A stretch of DNA of 64,000 nucleotides from CAWGOF01 sp963824225 (GCA_963824225.1 CAWGOF010000003.1:868001-932000), one strand, 5' to 3'. Counted from the stretch's first letter, positions 1 through 10,730 are shown. The notes: generated by a model not told the origin, from the sequence alone. Translations and numbers: made by a program.

Positions 1-3000
1 CAATCGTTATCGCGGCCATCGCACACCTCGTGGGCTCCGGGAAATACTTCGCGCGTCGTATCGTCGCAGTCCCCCGCATCGACGACGAAACCCTGCGGCT
101 GACTGCACGCGGTCCGGGGCACATGCGCGTCTCCGAAGCCATCCCCGTCCCCGTCGAAGTACCACGGAGTCTGGTCGCACGGGCAGTAGCGTCCGCCCGA
201 CGGAACACGAGGCACGCACGTCCCGCCCCACACCGTCATCTCCGCTCCCGTCCACACCGCTGTGTGTTGCGCTCGCCCGTCGGGGCTCCCAAGACCGACC
301 GGGATAGGGCTCCAAACGTCGTCGTCGGCGTCGTATTTTGCTCCGGTGTCGACCCCATCACCGCCCTCGAAGCCGCCCCAGACCAACATCTCGTCTCCGT
401 CCCAGATCGCCGTATGGAATAATCGCGCACTCGGAGCGCCCGCGGCTGCCACCGACTGCCAACTGTCCGCCACAGGGTCATAGAGCGCCCCGTCACCGAA
501 AGAAGGGCCATTGTCGTCCCCGCCCCACACGATCATCCGTCGACCTGTCCATGTGGCGGTGTGCCGAACCCTAGGACTCGGTGTGAACTCATCGACGCGC
601 GTCGTACGCCATTCATTCGTCCCGGGGTCATAGACTGCGCCGGTGTTCCGGGTCGTGCGACCTGTTCCGAATCCGCCCCAAACGATCATCCTGTCGCCGG
701 TCCAGACAGCGGTGTGATTCTCACGACCCTCCGGAAAGCCGTCGAGTCGAAACGTCGGCGTCCAGCGATCGAGGACGGGGTCGTACCGCGACCCGTCGTT
801 GCGGGCGCCGAGTCCTCCCCAGATGATCATCTCCCGGCCGGTCCAAACTGCGGTGTGGTACGGCCGTGATTCCGGGCCGCTGGCGATTCGCTTCCACGTG
901 TCGGTGACGACGTCGTACCGTCCACCCCCACCACCGCCGCCCCACACAATCATTTCCGTACCGGACCAGACCGCGGTGTGACTGCTCGTTGCCTGAGGGC
1001 AGTTCGTCCCGGTCGATGTGGATCGCCATGTGTCAGTGGCGAGATCGTAACGTCCACCGGAACGGTGCAAAACCGCGAAGCCTTGCACGAGGCCTTGACC
1101 ACCCCAGACCACCATCTCGGCCCCGGTCCACACGGCGGTGTGGGACCAGCGCACGCCCGGCATGGACTCTCCGGTCGAGGTAGGGAGCCAGCTGTCGGTC
1201 GTTGGGTCGTACCGTCCACCAGTGCCGAAGTAGGTCGGTGTTCCGATTCCGAGCGACCCGCCCCAGACGATCATCTCGGTCCCGGTCCACACGGCGGTGT
1301 GCCCCGCGCGCGAAGTCGGTTGGTTGACGGTAGACACGGGGAGCCAAGAGTTGGTCGCTGGATCGTAGCGTCCATAACTATTGGTTCCGCTGAGATCCGG
1401 GAGCCCGCCCCAGACGATCATCTCTCGCCCGGTCCAGACGGCGGTGTGAAAGTATCGAGGGACAGGCTGGTTGAAGGTCGAGAGCGGCGCCCAACTGTTC
1501 GTCACCGGGTCGTAGCGTCGGCCCTCTCTAACGGCGTCGTCCCCGCCCGAACTTCCCCCCCAGGTGATCATCTCTCGGCCAGTCCATATCGCCGTGTGAC
1601 GAGTGCGGAATGTGGGAGTCGGCCCGTCCGGTGGCAGCGCCCTCCACGTGTCAGCCGCTGGATCGTATCGTTCGCCGGTGAACCCAGCGCTCGTCGTGCC
1701 CACGCCACCCCACACGATCATCTCGGTGCCGGTCCAGACGGCCGTGTGCTCCCAGCGAGCCCGCGGAAGATTCGATGTGGTTTGCGTCGGACGCCAGCGA
1801 TCGTTCGAGGGATCGTACCTGTGGCCGTCCTTGAGCGCTTGGCCCGCCACAGTCCTCCCTCCGAATACGATCATCTCCGTTCCGGTCCACACGGCGGTGT
1901 GGCCAAACCGTGGACTCGGGGAACTGACCATCGACGTCGAGCGCCAGGAGTCCGTTTGGGGATCGTACAGCCCACCCTTACCCGCCGCGCCGCCCCAGAC
2001 GATCATTTCCCTGCCGGTCCAAACCGCTTCGGTGCCGGACCACGGAATCTCTAGATTCTCCCCAATGTTCATGGATGCCCACGTGTCGGTCACAGGTGAG
2101 TAACGCGCACCACGTGTCTGGATCGGCGCGAGCCCGGCATTTCCGTCCCAGACGATCATCTCCGTCCCGGTCCACACCGCCACGTGGGAATTCCGCGGAT
2201 CCGGCGCATCCGATCGTGCCGTCGCCTTCCAAGTCTCGGGAACGCATGGTGCCGCCGTGATGGCCGGCATCGCTATGTTCGTTCCGGCTCGCGACGTGTC
2301 AGGCGGCGTCCGCTCTCGTTCGCCAGCCCACCAGTCTGCGAAGGAAAGCTTCTGCCAGACGGCTGCGCGTACGCGCAACTGATCCGCACTCTTGGCGACG
2401 ACGGAGACGGAGTAGAACGTCTCGTTGCTTTCGTTCAACCGGCCCCACGTTTCGAGTGGGATACGCTCGAGCAAGGCCGCAGCTTCGTCCAGCGCTCCAG
2501 TGTCAAGTGACGATGCAGCGGGCTCCTGCGCGAGCTGGTAGCTCAAGTCGGCGAGAATACTCCGCCACTCGGTGTCCGAGACCGTGTGGGTAACGGTGGA
2601 TGGCTCGGTGGAGGTTGCGGCCGCACGAGTCCACGTGGCTTCGTGAAACAGGACGGTTCCGGCGGTCCCTTCCCCATTCCGCAATTGGGCCAACTCCTGC
2701 TCGGCCGCAGCTTGCAGCGGTCCGTGAAACCGCTCGTCTCGCGCGAACCAGTTGTGCAGGAATCGATCCACGATCATCGGTCGCACGAGGATCTCGCCGA
2801 TCAACCGGGGATCGTTCCCGAGCGCGGTGAAGATCTCAGCGAGCATTTGAGGGTCTTTGGACTCCGCCGTCATGCGGTTCAGCTCGGCCTGGACTTCTCC
2901 GTCCGACACTCGATGCCCCCACCAAAGCTCGAGCGCGCGCGATCGACGGAGGTCGTCCTCGACACGTAGGCGTATCTGGTCTTCGGACACGACTGTGTCG

Positions 3001-3218
3001 AAGGACGGTTTGGATCCCGAATTCGCCGACGGCCAGATCCTGTGGTTCCAGTAAACTCGCTCGACGGCGAGTCGCGCATTGGTTAAGTCGAGCAAGAAGC
3101 TGGGAGGGTTTGCAGGGAACCCACCACTCCCATCCGCGGATTGCGGGATGCTCCCGGCGCCAGACACGACCATCGCGGCAACGACGAGGAACACCAGCAG
3201 ACACGAAATCCGACGCAC
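1..3218 (-). CDS. Secreted kelch-repeat protein with MopE-like metal-binding motif, 3' end missing
   Basis: The frame is open from a GTG at 3218 to the left edge (over 1070 codons). The start is chosen from a GGAGGGGG Shine-Dalgarno about 5 nt upstream and a signal peptide (MRRISCLLVFLVVAAMVVSG). Residues about 60-200 are helical and resemble the N-terminal module of SurA/parvulin chaperones; this match is weak. After that come about 14 kelch units of 45-50 residues, each with the core HTAVWTGTEMIVWGG and a following RYDP..D.W strand, enough for two propellers. The visible C-terminal end has the MopE-type signature DGDGFGD, then DCDD, PGAHEVCDGRDND, a probable calcium or metal site. It is likely exported to the periplasm or surface. 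The ligand is unknown. The protein continues beyond the window, so the total length is not known. Confidence 0.85.
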   Translation of the reverse strand, partial: MRRISCLLVFLVVAAMVVSGAGSIPQSADGSGGFPANPPSFLLDLTNARLAVERVYWNHRIWPSANSGSKPSFDTVVSEDQIRLRVEDDLRRSRALELWWGHRVSDGEVQAELNRMTAESKDPQMLAEIFTALGNDPRLIGEILVRPMIVDRFLHNWFARDERFHGPLQAAAEQELAQLRNGEGTAGTVLFHEATWTRAAATSTEPSTVTHTVSDTEWRSILADLSYQLAQEPAASSLDTGALDEAAALLERIPLETWGRLNESNETFYSVSVVAKSADQLRVRAAVWQKLSFADWWAGERERTPPDTSRAGTNIAMPAITAAPCVPETWKATARSDAPDPRNSHVAVWTGTEMIVWDGNAGLAPIQTRGARYSPVTDTWASMNIGENLEIPWSGTEAVWTGREMIVWGGAAGKGGLYDPQTDSWRSTSMVSSPSPRFGHTAVWTGTEMIVFGGRTVAGQALKDGHRYDPSNDRWRPTQTTSNLPRARWEHTAVWTGTEMIVWGGVGTTSAGFTGERYDPAADTWRALPPDGPTPTFRTRHTAIWTGREMITWGGSSGGDDAVREGRRYDPVTNSWAPLSTFNQPVPRYFHTAVWTGREMIVWGGLPDLSGTNSYGRYDPATNSWLPVSTVNQPTSRAGHTAVWTGTEMIVWGGSLGIGTPTYFGTGGRYDPTTDSWLPTSTGESMPGVRWSHTAVWTGAEMVVWGGQGLVQGFAVLHRSGGRYDLATDTWRSTSTGTNCPQATSSHTAVWSGTEMIVWGGGGGGGRYDVVTDTWKRIASGPESRPYHTAVWTGREMIIWGGLGARNDGSRYDPVLDRWTPTFRLDGFPEGRENHTAVWTGDRMIVWGGFGTGRTTRNTGAVYDPGTNEWRTTRVDEFTPSPRVRHTATWTGRRMIVWGGDDNGPSFGDGALYDPVADSWQSVAAAGAPSARLFHTAIWDGDEMLVWGGFEGGDGVDTGAKYDADDDVWSPIPVGLGSPDGRAQHTAVWTGAEMTVWGGTCVPRVPSGGRYCPCDQTPWYFDGDGDGFGDAHVPRTACSQPQGFVVDAGDCDDTTREVFPGAHEVCDGRDND

Positions 3219-3247
3219 GGCGCCCCCCTCCTGCCTTCTTGGGCTGG

Positions 3248-3253
3248 AGTATA
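3248..3253 (-). promoter_or_regulatory. Possible -10 box of the kelch gene
   Basis: TATACT on the minus strand, 30 nt upstream of the GTG start of the kelch gene, gives a short leader with a good ribosome binding site. No convincing -35 hexamer is seen at 16-18 nt, so this is weak support. Confidence 0.3.
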
Positions 3254-3337
3254 CGGTCATTGCTGACCACCGACAGGATTGGACAGCACACCGGCGCCGA
3301 CCAAGAAGACTCGGGAGGTCAGCTATTGGTTAGCTTC

Positions 3338-4588
<1,251 letters not shown>

Positions 4589-4664
4589 GGGATCCTCCTC
4601 GAAGTGCTCGGAACGCCGGGCATTAGACACCCCGGCCGGACGCTCGTCAAACCGCGGACGGTCG

Positions 4665-5471
4665 TCAGTACGCGATCAGCGAGCCCTCGCGCTTGGCCCG
4701 CCGGATCGCGTAGCGCGAGCAGACGAGACCGACCGGCAGGAGCACGAGCGTCAAAAGGGCGAGGCGCAGCAGATCGCCCTGGAGGTCCGAGAACTCCTGG
4801 CCCTTGAGCAGCGCGCCGCGCACGATGCGCAGCGACCAGAAGATCGGCAGGTAATCCGACGCCGGACGGATCCACTCCGGGAGCTGCTCGACCGGGAAGA
4901 ACACGCTCCCGAGGAACGTCGTCGCGCCCGAGAGCAGGAAGTTGATCGGATCGCCGCGCTTGAAGTACAGGATGAACGACGCGGACAGGATACCGAGGCC
5001 GGCGGACGAGAGCAGCGTGAGCACGATGCCCAGGGCCAAGGCCGACGCGCTTCCCAGATCGAGCTGCACGTCGAAGAACAGCGTGGCGAACAGCATGTAC
5101 AGGACCACGCGAATCGCGCCGTACGTGAAGTCCCACGCCGCGGACGAGAAGATCACGATCGATGTCGGCGTGGGCGACACGAGCATCGCCTCGAGCGTGC
5201 CGATCACCTGCTCGTTGCGGATGCGCGACGAGAACGAGTACAGCGCGGTCGAGAAGTAGTACTGGAACGCGAGCCCCACGAGCAGCCAGTCGAACGGCGG
5301 GATCCCGTGGAACCCCGAGCTCTGCGGATCGATCATGCGGGCCATGAAGTAGAACGCGAGCAACGAGAAGAACATCCCGCCGACCTGCATCAGGAACGCC
5401 AGGCGGTACGAGATCTCGGACAGGAAGTCGCGCTGGACGAACGCCCACAGCTTGAGCAGGTGGCGTGTCAT
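4665..5471 (-). CDS. ABC-2 type transporter permease
   Basis: Integral membrane subunit of an ABC exporter, 268 residues with about six hydrophobic segments. It has the ABC-2 layout: a charged N-terminus, a first pair of helices, a cytoplasmic RNEQVIGTLEAMLVSP motif typical of this family, then four more helices and a basic C-terminus. Its ATG overlaps the stop of the ATPase gene upstream (ATGA), so the two are translationally coupled and should form one transporter. The substrate cannot be told from sequence; families of this kind export polysaccharide, lipid or drug-like molecules. Confidence 0.9.
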   Translation of the reverse strand: MTRHLLKLWAFVQRDFLSEISYRLAFLMQVGGMFFSLLAFYFMARMIDPQSSGFHGIPPFDWLLVGLAFQYYFSTALYSFSSRIRNEQVIGTLEAMLVSPTPTSIVIFSSAAWDFTYGAIRVVLYMLFATLFFDVQLDLGSASALALGIVLTLLSSAGLGILSASFILYFKRGDPINFLLSGATTFLGSVFFPVEQLPEWIRPASDYLPIFWSLRIVRGALLKGQEFSDLQGDLLRLALLTLVLLPVGLVCSRYAIRRAKREGSLIAY

Positions 5472-6469
5472 GCGGCGTCGTCCTCGACGCCGTCCTCGGC
5501 GCCGACGATGCGCGAGAACGCCTGCTCGAGATCGGGCTGCTCCTCGTTGCACGAGCGCACGCGGGCGCCTGCGCCAACGACGGCGGCGAGCGCGTCGTGC
5601 AGCGTGCCCCCGGAGTCGATGGCCAGGAGCAGGCGCCGCGCTCCGTCCGCCGTCTGGTCCTCGAGCGTCCGGAACGGACCCGCGAGCGGACCCGCATGCG
5701 GCTCGAGCTCGATGCGGAACAGGCGCTCGCGCACGCCCCAGCGGCGCATCTCGGACACGGTGCCGATCTGGCGCACGCGCCCGCGGACGAGGATCGCCAC
5801 GCGGTCGGAGAGCACCTCGGCCTCGCGCAGGTCGTGCGTCGCGATCAGCACCGTCTTGCCCTGCGCGTCGCGCAACCGCGTCCTCACGAACTCGCGCAGG
5901 CCGATCGCGGTCAACGGGTCGAGGCTGCGCGTCGGCTCGTCCATCAGCAGGATCGGCGGGTCGTGGAGCAGCGCGCGGGCGATCGCCATCCGCTGCTTCA
6001 TGCCCGAGGAGTAGCCGGAAAACGGCCGATCGGCGGCACCGGTCAGATCGACCCGCTCGAGCAGCTCGGCCACGCGGGCCTCGGTCTTGCGATACGGGAC
6101 GTCGTACAGGCGCGCGAAGAAGCGCAGGTTCTCGCGGCCCGAGAGCCGCCAGTAGAACGAACGCTCGTCCGAATGGACGAGCCCGATCATGCGCTTCACG
6201 CGGTTCTCGTGGATCGTGTCCTCGCCGCCGACGAGCGCGCGTCCCGCATCGGGCAGCACGAGGCACGACAGGATCTTGAGCAGCGTCGTCTTGCCCGCCC
6301 CGTTCGGACCGAGGAGCGAGACGATCTCGCCCGTACGCACCGCGAGGTTGGCGCCGCGCAGCGCCGGGATGCGCTCGGCACGGCCGAGCGGGTGGAGCAG
6401 GATCTCGCGCAGCCGGCGGGCCTTGACGAACGTCTTGACCAGCCCGTCGGCCTCGATCGCGTGGGTCAA
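5468..6469 (-). CDS. ABC transporter ATP-binding protein
   Basis: ATPase partner of the downstream ABC-2 permease. It has Walker A GPNGAGKTT, signature YSSGMKQRMAIARAL, Walker B ILLMDEPT and H-loop ATHD. The signature loop reads YSSGM rather than LSGGQ, a variation common in ABC-2 exporters. After the nucleotide-binding domain (about residues 1-220) there is a C-terminal extension of roughly 100 residues. The start is uncertain. The only suitable in-frame codon after the tpx stop is TTG at 6469, 12 nt downstream; the longer open frame upstream overlaps tpx and is judged non-coding. Length 333 residues. Confidence 0.9.
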   Translation of the reverse strand: MTHAIEADGLVKTFVKARRLREILLHPLGRAERIPALRGANLAVRTGEIVSLLGPNGAGKTTLLKILSCLVLPDAGRALVGGEDTIHENRVKRMIGLVHSDERSFYWRLSGRENLRFFARLYDVPYRKTEARVAELLERVDLTGAADRPFSGYSSGMKQRMAIARALLHDPPILLMDEPTRSLDPLTAIGLREFVRTRLRDAQGKTVLIATHDLREAEVLSDRVAILVRGRVRQIGTVSEMRRWGVRERLFRIELEPHAGPLAGPFRTLEDQTADGARRLLLAIDSGGTLHDALAAVVGAGARVRSCNEEQPDLEQAFSRIVGAEDGVEDDAA

Positions 6470-6480
6470 GTCGGCGGGGC

Positions 6481-6978
6481 CTAGCGCAGCGAGGCCAGCG
6501 CCGCGTCGTAGTCCGGCTCGTGCGCGATCTCGGGCACGAGCTCCGCGTGCACGACCTTGTCCGACTCGTCGAGGACGACGATCGCCCGCGCGGTGAGACC
6601 GGCGAGCGGGCCGTTCTCGATCCGCACGCCGTAGTCCTTGGCGAAGGTCGAGCGCATCGTCGACAGCGTCACGACCCGCTCGAGCCCCTCGGCGGCACAG
6701 AACCGCTTCTGGGCGAACGGCAGATCGGCGGTGACCACGAGCACGACCGTATCGTCCATCGCGCTCGCCTTCTCGTTGAACTTCCGGGCCGCGGTCGCGC
6801 ACACCGGGGTGTCGAGGCTCGGGTTGATCGTCAGGATCTTGCGCTTGCCGGCCCACGTCGACAGCCCGACGTCCTCGAGACTCGCGTTCGTCAGCCGGAA
6901 GTCCGGGGCCGCAGACCCGACCGGCGGCAACGATCCCGACGTCTGGAACGGGCTCCCCTTGAGCGTGATCGTGGCCAT
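6481..6978 (-). CDS. tpx: Thiol peroxidase (Tpx-type peroxiredoxin)
   Basis: Reduces hydrogen peroxide and lipid hydroperoxides using thioredoxin. 165 residues, the usual Tpx length. The peroxidatic cysteine lies in PSLDTPVCATAARKFNEKA, with the conserved Thr three residues before it. The resolving cysteine is in KRFCAAEGLE. This pair is the atypical 2-Cys arrangement of Tpx. The ATG at 6978 has AAGGAG six nt upstream; the longer upstream frame is rejected. It lies just upstream of the ABC exporter genes on the same strand and is divergent from the acyl-CoA dehydrogenase operon across a 108-nt gap that must hold both promoters. Confidence 0.95.
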   Translation of the reverse strand: MATITLKGSPFQTSGSLPPVGSAAPDFRLTNASLEDVGLSTWAGKRKILTINPSLDTPVCATAARKFNEKASAMDDTVVLVVTADLPFAQKRFCAAEGLERVVTLSTMRSTFAKDYGVRIENGPLAGLTARAIVVLDESDKVVHAELVPEIAHEPDYDAALASLR

Positions 6979-7086
6979 CGGCGTCTCCTTGTCTCGATGC
7001 GACCGGTCAGGGTAGCACGGCGCCGGTCGGGGTTGGTCCGTCCCGAGCGATTCGTCATAATGGAGGCCCACGCCGTGGAGCCGCGT

Positions 7087-8256
7087 ATGTCGAGCGAAAC
7101 CGAACTGCCCCCCGCGCTGACCAGTCTGACCGAGGACGAGACGCTGTTCCGCGATACGGTGCGCGAGTTCGCGCGGGCCGAGATCGCACCGCGCGCCGCG
7201 GAGATGGACCACGCCGGACGCTACGCCGACGGGCTCTTGCCGCGCCTGTTCGACATGGGGCTGATGGCGATCGAGGTCCCCGAGGCCTACGGCGGTGCGG
7301 GCGGAACGTTCTTCCAGTCGATCCTCGCCGTCGAGGAGGTGTCCTACGCCGATGCGGCCGTGGGCGTGCTCGTCGACGTGCAGAACACGCTGTTCAACGC
7401 CGGTCTCCTGCGCTACGGGACGGAGGAGCAGAAGCGCTCGGCGCTCTCGCGCACGGCCAAGGACACGGTCGCGGCCTACGCGCTGTCCGAGGCCGGCTCG
7501 GGCTCGGACGCGTTCGCCCTGGCCCTGCGGGCCACGCCGCGCGGAGAGGGCTACGTTCTCGCTGGGCGGAAGATGTGGATCACGAACGCGGACGAGGCCG
7601 GCCTGTTCCTCGTGTTCGCCACGGTCGACCCGGGCCAGGGGTACCGTGGGATCACGGCGTTCCTCGTCGAGCGCTCAGACCCGGGCTTCGGCGTGGGGAA
7701 GCGCGAGAGCAAGCTCGGGATCCGCGCGTCGAGCACATGCGAGCTGATCTTCGACGGCTGCGCGGTCGACGCCTCGCGCGTCGTGGGCCAGGTCGGTCGA
7801 GGCTACAAGGTGGCGATCGAGCTGCTGAACGAGGGCCGGATCGGCATCGGGGCCCAGATGCTCGGCGTCGCTAGCGCGGCGCTCGATCACGCCCTGCGCT
7901 ACACGAAGGAGCGCAAGCAGTTCGGCCGGTCGATCAGCGAGTTCCAGGCCGTGCAGCACCAGCTCGCCGACTGCGCGACGCACCTCGAGGCGGCGCGGCT
8001 CCTCGTGTACAACGCGGCGCGGCTGCGCGACCGCGGACTGCCGTTCGTGCGCCAGGCGGCGATGGCCAAGCTGTTCGCGAGCGAGGTGGCCGAGCGGGTG
8101 ACTTCGGCGGCGGTCGAGCTCTACGGCGGGTACGGCTACACGACCGAGTATCCGGTCGAGAAGCTGTATCGCGACGCCAAGATCGGCAAGATCTACGAGG
8201 GGACGTCGTTCCTGCAGCGCAACACGATCGCCAAGTCGCTCCTCGACGACCGATGA
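7087..8256 (+). CDS. Acyl-CoA dehydrogenase, short/branched-chain type
   Basis: FAD-dependent alpha,beta-dehydrogenation of an acyl-CoA. 389 residues with the standard ACAD order: helical N-domain, central beta domain (AYALSEAGSGSDA, the WITNADEAG flavin-contact region), C-terminal helical domain (RIGIGAQMLGVA, ERKQFGRSISEFQAVQ). The catalytic glutamate sits in KIYEGTSFLQ, the position used by short-chain and short/branched-chain enzymes, so the substrate is probably butyryl-, isobutyryl- or 2-methylbutyryl-CoA. The ATG at 7087 has GGAG 7 nt upstream; another ATG at 7060 lacks a ribosome site. Its stop overlaps the hemE start (ATGA), an unexpected pairing of fatty or amino acid oxidation with haem synthesis. 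Confidence 0.92.
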   Translation: MSSETELPPALTSLTEDETLFRDTVREFARAEIAPRAAEMDHAGRYADGLLPRLFDMGLMAIEVPEAYGGAGGTFFQSILAVEEVSYADAAVGVLVDVQNTLFNAGLLRYGTEEQKRSALSRTAKDTVAAYALSEAGSGSDAFALALRATPRGEGYVLAGRKMWITNADEAGLFLVFATVDPGQGYRGITAFLVERSDPGFGVGKRESKLGIRASSTCELIFDGCAVDASRVVGQVGRGYKVAIELLNEGRIGIGAQMLGVASAALDHALRYTKERKQFGRSISEFQAVQHQLADCATHLEAARLLVYNAARLRDRGLPFVRQAAMAKLFASEVAERVTSAAVELYGGYGYTTEYPVEKLYRDAKIGKIYEGTSFLQRNTIAKSLLDDR

Positions 8257-9281
8257 ACGACCTGTTCCTGCGGGCCTGCCGCGGTGAGCCGGTCGAGCGA
8301 CCGCCGCTCTGGATCCTGCGGCAGGCCGGTCGCTACCTGCCCGAGTACCGTGCCGTGCGCGAGACGGTCGACTTCCTGACGCTGTGTCGCACGCCCGAGC
8401 TCGCAGCCAAAGTCACGCTCCAGCCAATCGACAGGTTCGGGTTCGACGCGGCGATCCTGTTCTCGGACATCCTGGTGCCGGCTGCGGCGCTGGGGATCGA
8501 GTTCGACTTCGATCCGGCGCCGACCCTCGCGCGCCCGATCCGCGAGCGCGCGGACGTGGCGCGTCTTTCGCGTACGCCGCCCGAGGAGGCGGTGCCGTAC
8601 GTGTTCGAGACGGTGCGCATCGTGCGGCGGGAGCTCGAGGGCCGCGTGCCGCTGATCGGGTTCGCCGCGACACCGCTCACGCTCGCCGTGTATCTCGTCG
8701 AGGGCGGCGGATCGAAGGACCACGCGCAGATCAAGTCGCTCCTGTGGTCCGATCCCTCGACCGCGCACGAGCTGCTCGAGCGGCTGGCCGACCTGACCGC
8801 GCGGTACCTTGCGGCCCAGGTCGAAGCCGGGGTCCACGTGGTCCAGCTGTTCGACTCGTGGGCCGGGATCCTCGACCCGCAGACGTACCGCGAGTTCGGG
8901 CTGCGCTGGACCACGCGCGTGCTCGAGGCTCTCGCCGCGGCCGGCGTCCCGCGGATCTATTTCGCGCTCGACGCGAGTCACCTGCTCCCCGAGATTCGCC
9001 AGTGCCCGGCCGAGGTATTCGGCTGCGATTGGCGCCTGCCGCTCGACGCCGTGTCGCACGCGCTCGACGGCCGGTTCGTGCTCCAGGGGAACCTCGACCC
9101 ATGCTCGCTCCTCGCACCGGGCGACGTCGTCGAGCGTCGCGCGGCCGAGGTGCTCGAGCGAGCGCGCGGCCTCGCGCGGGGCCACGTGTTCAATCTGGGC
9201 CACGGGATCCTGCCCCAGACTCCGATCGCGAGCGTCGAGCGGCTGGTCGAGACGGTGCGCGCGCACCGGCGGAGCGCCTGA
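8253..9281 (+). CDS. hemE: Uroporphyrinogen decarboxylase
   Basis: Removes four acetate carboxyl groups from uroporphyrinogen III to give coproporphyrinogen III, cofactor-free and cytosolic. 342 residues, the usual size. Family signature PPLWILRQAGRYLPEYR at the N-terminus holds the conserved substrate-binding arginines. The essential aspartate is in ILFSDILVP. GFAATPLTLAVYL and FNLGHGILPQTP are also family-conserved. The start overlaps the acyl-CoA dehydrogenase stop, and the stop directly abuts the start of the protoporphyrinogen oxidase gene, so the three form one transcription unit. No ferrochelatase gene follows. Confidence 0.96.
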   Translation: MNDLFLRACRGEPVERPPLWILRQAGRYLPEYRAVRETVDFLTLCRTPELAAKVTLQPIDRFGFDAAILFSDILVPAAALGIEFDFDPAPTLARPIRERADVARLSRTPPEEAVPYVFETVRIVRRELEGRVPLIGFAATPLTLAVYLVEGGGSKDHAQIKSLLWSDPSTAHELLERLADLTARYLAAQVEAGVHVVQLFDSWAGILDPQTYREFGLRWTTRVLEALAAAGVPRIYFALDASHLLPEIRQCPAEVFGCDWRLPLDAVSHALDGRFVLQGNLDPCSLLAPGDVVERRAAEVLERARGLARGHVFNLGHGILPQTPIASVERLVETVRAHRRSA

Positions 9282-10730
9282 ATGCCGCGCCCGGGAGCGC
9301 CGCGCCCGGTGCCACCCGCGGGTCCCCCGGGAACGGTCGTCGTCATCGGCGCGGGCGTCGCCGGACTGACCGCCGCGTTCGAGATCCTCGAGCGCGGCGA
9401 GCGTTTCGCCGTGCGGCCCGAGGTGACCGTGCTCGAGGCCGCGCCTCGGTCGGGCGGGAACATCCGGAGCGAGCGCGTCGATGGCTTCCTGTGCGAGGCC
9501 GGACCGACCGCGTTCCTCGACAACGCCCCGGCGACCCTGACGCTCGCCCGCCGGCTCGGCCTGCGCGAGCGACTGTGCCGGGCCGATGCCGCCGCGGCCC
9601 AGCGCTACGTGTTCCGCGCCGGCCGCCTGCACCGCGTCCCGACCGGCGTGCGCGAATTGTTGACGACGAGCGCGCTGCCGCGCCGGGCCAAGCTGCGCGT
9701 GCTGCTCGAGCCGTTCTCCCGGCGCGCGCCCGAGGGCGACGAGTCGGTCCACGCGTTTGCCGAGCGCCGGATCGGACGCGGCGCGGCCGACGTCCTGGTC
9801 GATGCGATCGTCGCCGGCGTGTACGCCGGAGACTCGCGGGCCCTGTCGCTCGAAGCGACGTTTCCGAAGATGCACGCGATGGAGCAGGAGCACGGGAGCC
9901 TGATCCGTGCGTTGCTGGCCCGCAAGCGCAAGCCCGCGGCCGAAGCCGAGGATGGCGGGCCCGCGGGCCCGGGCGGCACCCTGACCTCGTTCCAAGAGGG
10001 CTTCGCCGAGCTGACCGACGCCCTGGCCGGGGAGCTCGGTAAGCACGTGCAATTGGGCTGTCGCGTGAGCCGCGTCGTCCCGCTCGGCCAGCGCGGCTTC
10101 CGCATCCTGCCGAGCCAGGGCGCGCCGATCGAGGCCGATGCCGTGGTCGTCGCCTGCCCGGCGTGGGACGCAGGGCCGCTGCTCGCCGACGCCGATGCGG
10201 AGCTCGGGCGCGTGCTCTCGGAGATCGGCACGGTGCCGCTCGCCGTCGTGCATACCGCCTACCGCACGCTGGCGCTCGGCGACCAGCCGAGCGGCTTCGG
10301 GTTCCTCGTCCCGCGCGGCCAGGGTGTGCGGATCCTCGGGACGCTCTGGTCATCCCAGATCTTCCCCGGGCGCGCGCCCGATTCGGCGAGCCTCCTGACC
10401 ACGATGGTCGGCGGGGCGCACGACCCTGCGGCGGTCGACCTCGACGACAAGAAGCTGCTCGAGCTCGTGCGGGCCGACCTCCAGGCGGTGATGGGCATCA
10501 CCGTCCAGCCGTATTTCACGCGCATCGTGAGGTGGCCGCGCAGTATCCCCCAGTACACGATCGGCCACCCCCAGCGGCTGCGCGCGATCGAGCGCCGCGT
10601 GGGCGAGCACACCGGCCTCTTCCTTGCCGGGAACTCGTACGTCGGGGTGTCGGTCAACTCGTGTATCGAGGAGGCCGGGAGGATCGCCGAGTCGGTCCTG
10701 CAGTTCCTCGACTCCCGCAAGACCGACTGA
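9282..10730 (+). CDS. hemY: Protoporphyrinogen/coproporphyrinogen oxidase (HemY/CgoX type)
   Basis: FAD-dependent oxidation of a porphyrinogen in haem synthesis. 482 residues. The N-terminal dinucleotide-binding motif VVVIGAGVAGLTAAFEIL is followed by the flavin and substrate regions of the monotopic oxidase family (SGGNIRSERVDGFLCEAGP) and ends with the FAD-binding tail LFLAGNSYVGVSVNSCIEEA. The start codon follows the hemE stop without a gap. Sequence alone does not show whether it works on protoporphyrinogen (classical route) or coproporphyrinogen (coproporphyrin route), because hemH or cpfC and hemQ are not in the window. It probably ends the operon; the pilin genes start 87 nt later. Confidence 0.93.
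   Translation: MPRPGAPRPVPPAGPPGTVVVIGAGVAGLTAAFEILERGERFAVRPEVTVLEAAPRSGGNIRSERVDGFLCEAGPTAFLDNAPATLTLARRLGLRERLCRADAAAAQRYVFRAGRLHRVPTGVRELLTTSALPRRAKLRVLLEPFSRRAPEGDESVHAFAERRIGRGAADVLVDAIVAGVYAGDSRALSLEATFPKMHAMEQEHGSLIRALLARKRKPAAEAEDGGPAGPGGTLTSFQEGFAELTDALAGELGKHVQLGCRVSRVVPLGQRGFRILPSQGAPIEADAVVVACPAWDAGPLLADADAELGRVLSEIGTVPLAVVHTAYRTLALGDQPSGFGFLVPRGQGVRILGTLWSSQIFPGRAPDSASLLTTMVGGAHDPAAVDLDDKKLLELVRADLQAVMGITVQPYFTRIVRWPRSIPQYTIGHPQRLRAIERRVGEHTGLFLAGNSYVGVSVNSCIEEAGRIAESVLQFLDSRKTD

Noticed and set aside
200..2250. Regular repeats of about 150 nt that could suggest a CRISPR or satellite
   Set aside because: The repeats are coding (kelch motif HTAVWTG) and vary at third codon positions; the units between are not spacers.
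8193..10253. A 686-codon minus-strand frame opposite hemE and hemY
   Set aside because: Antisense shadow; hemE and hemY are unmistakable on the other strand.
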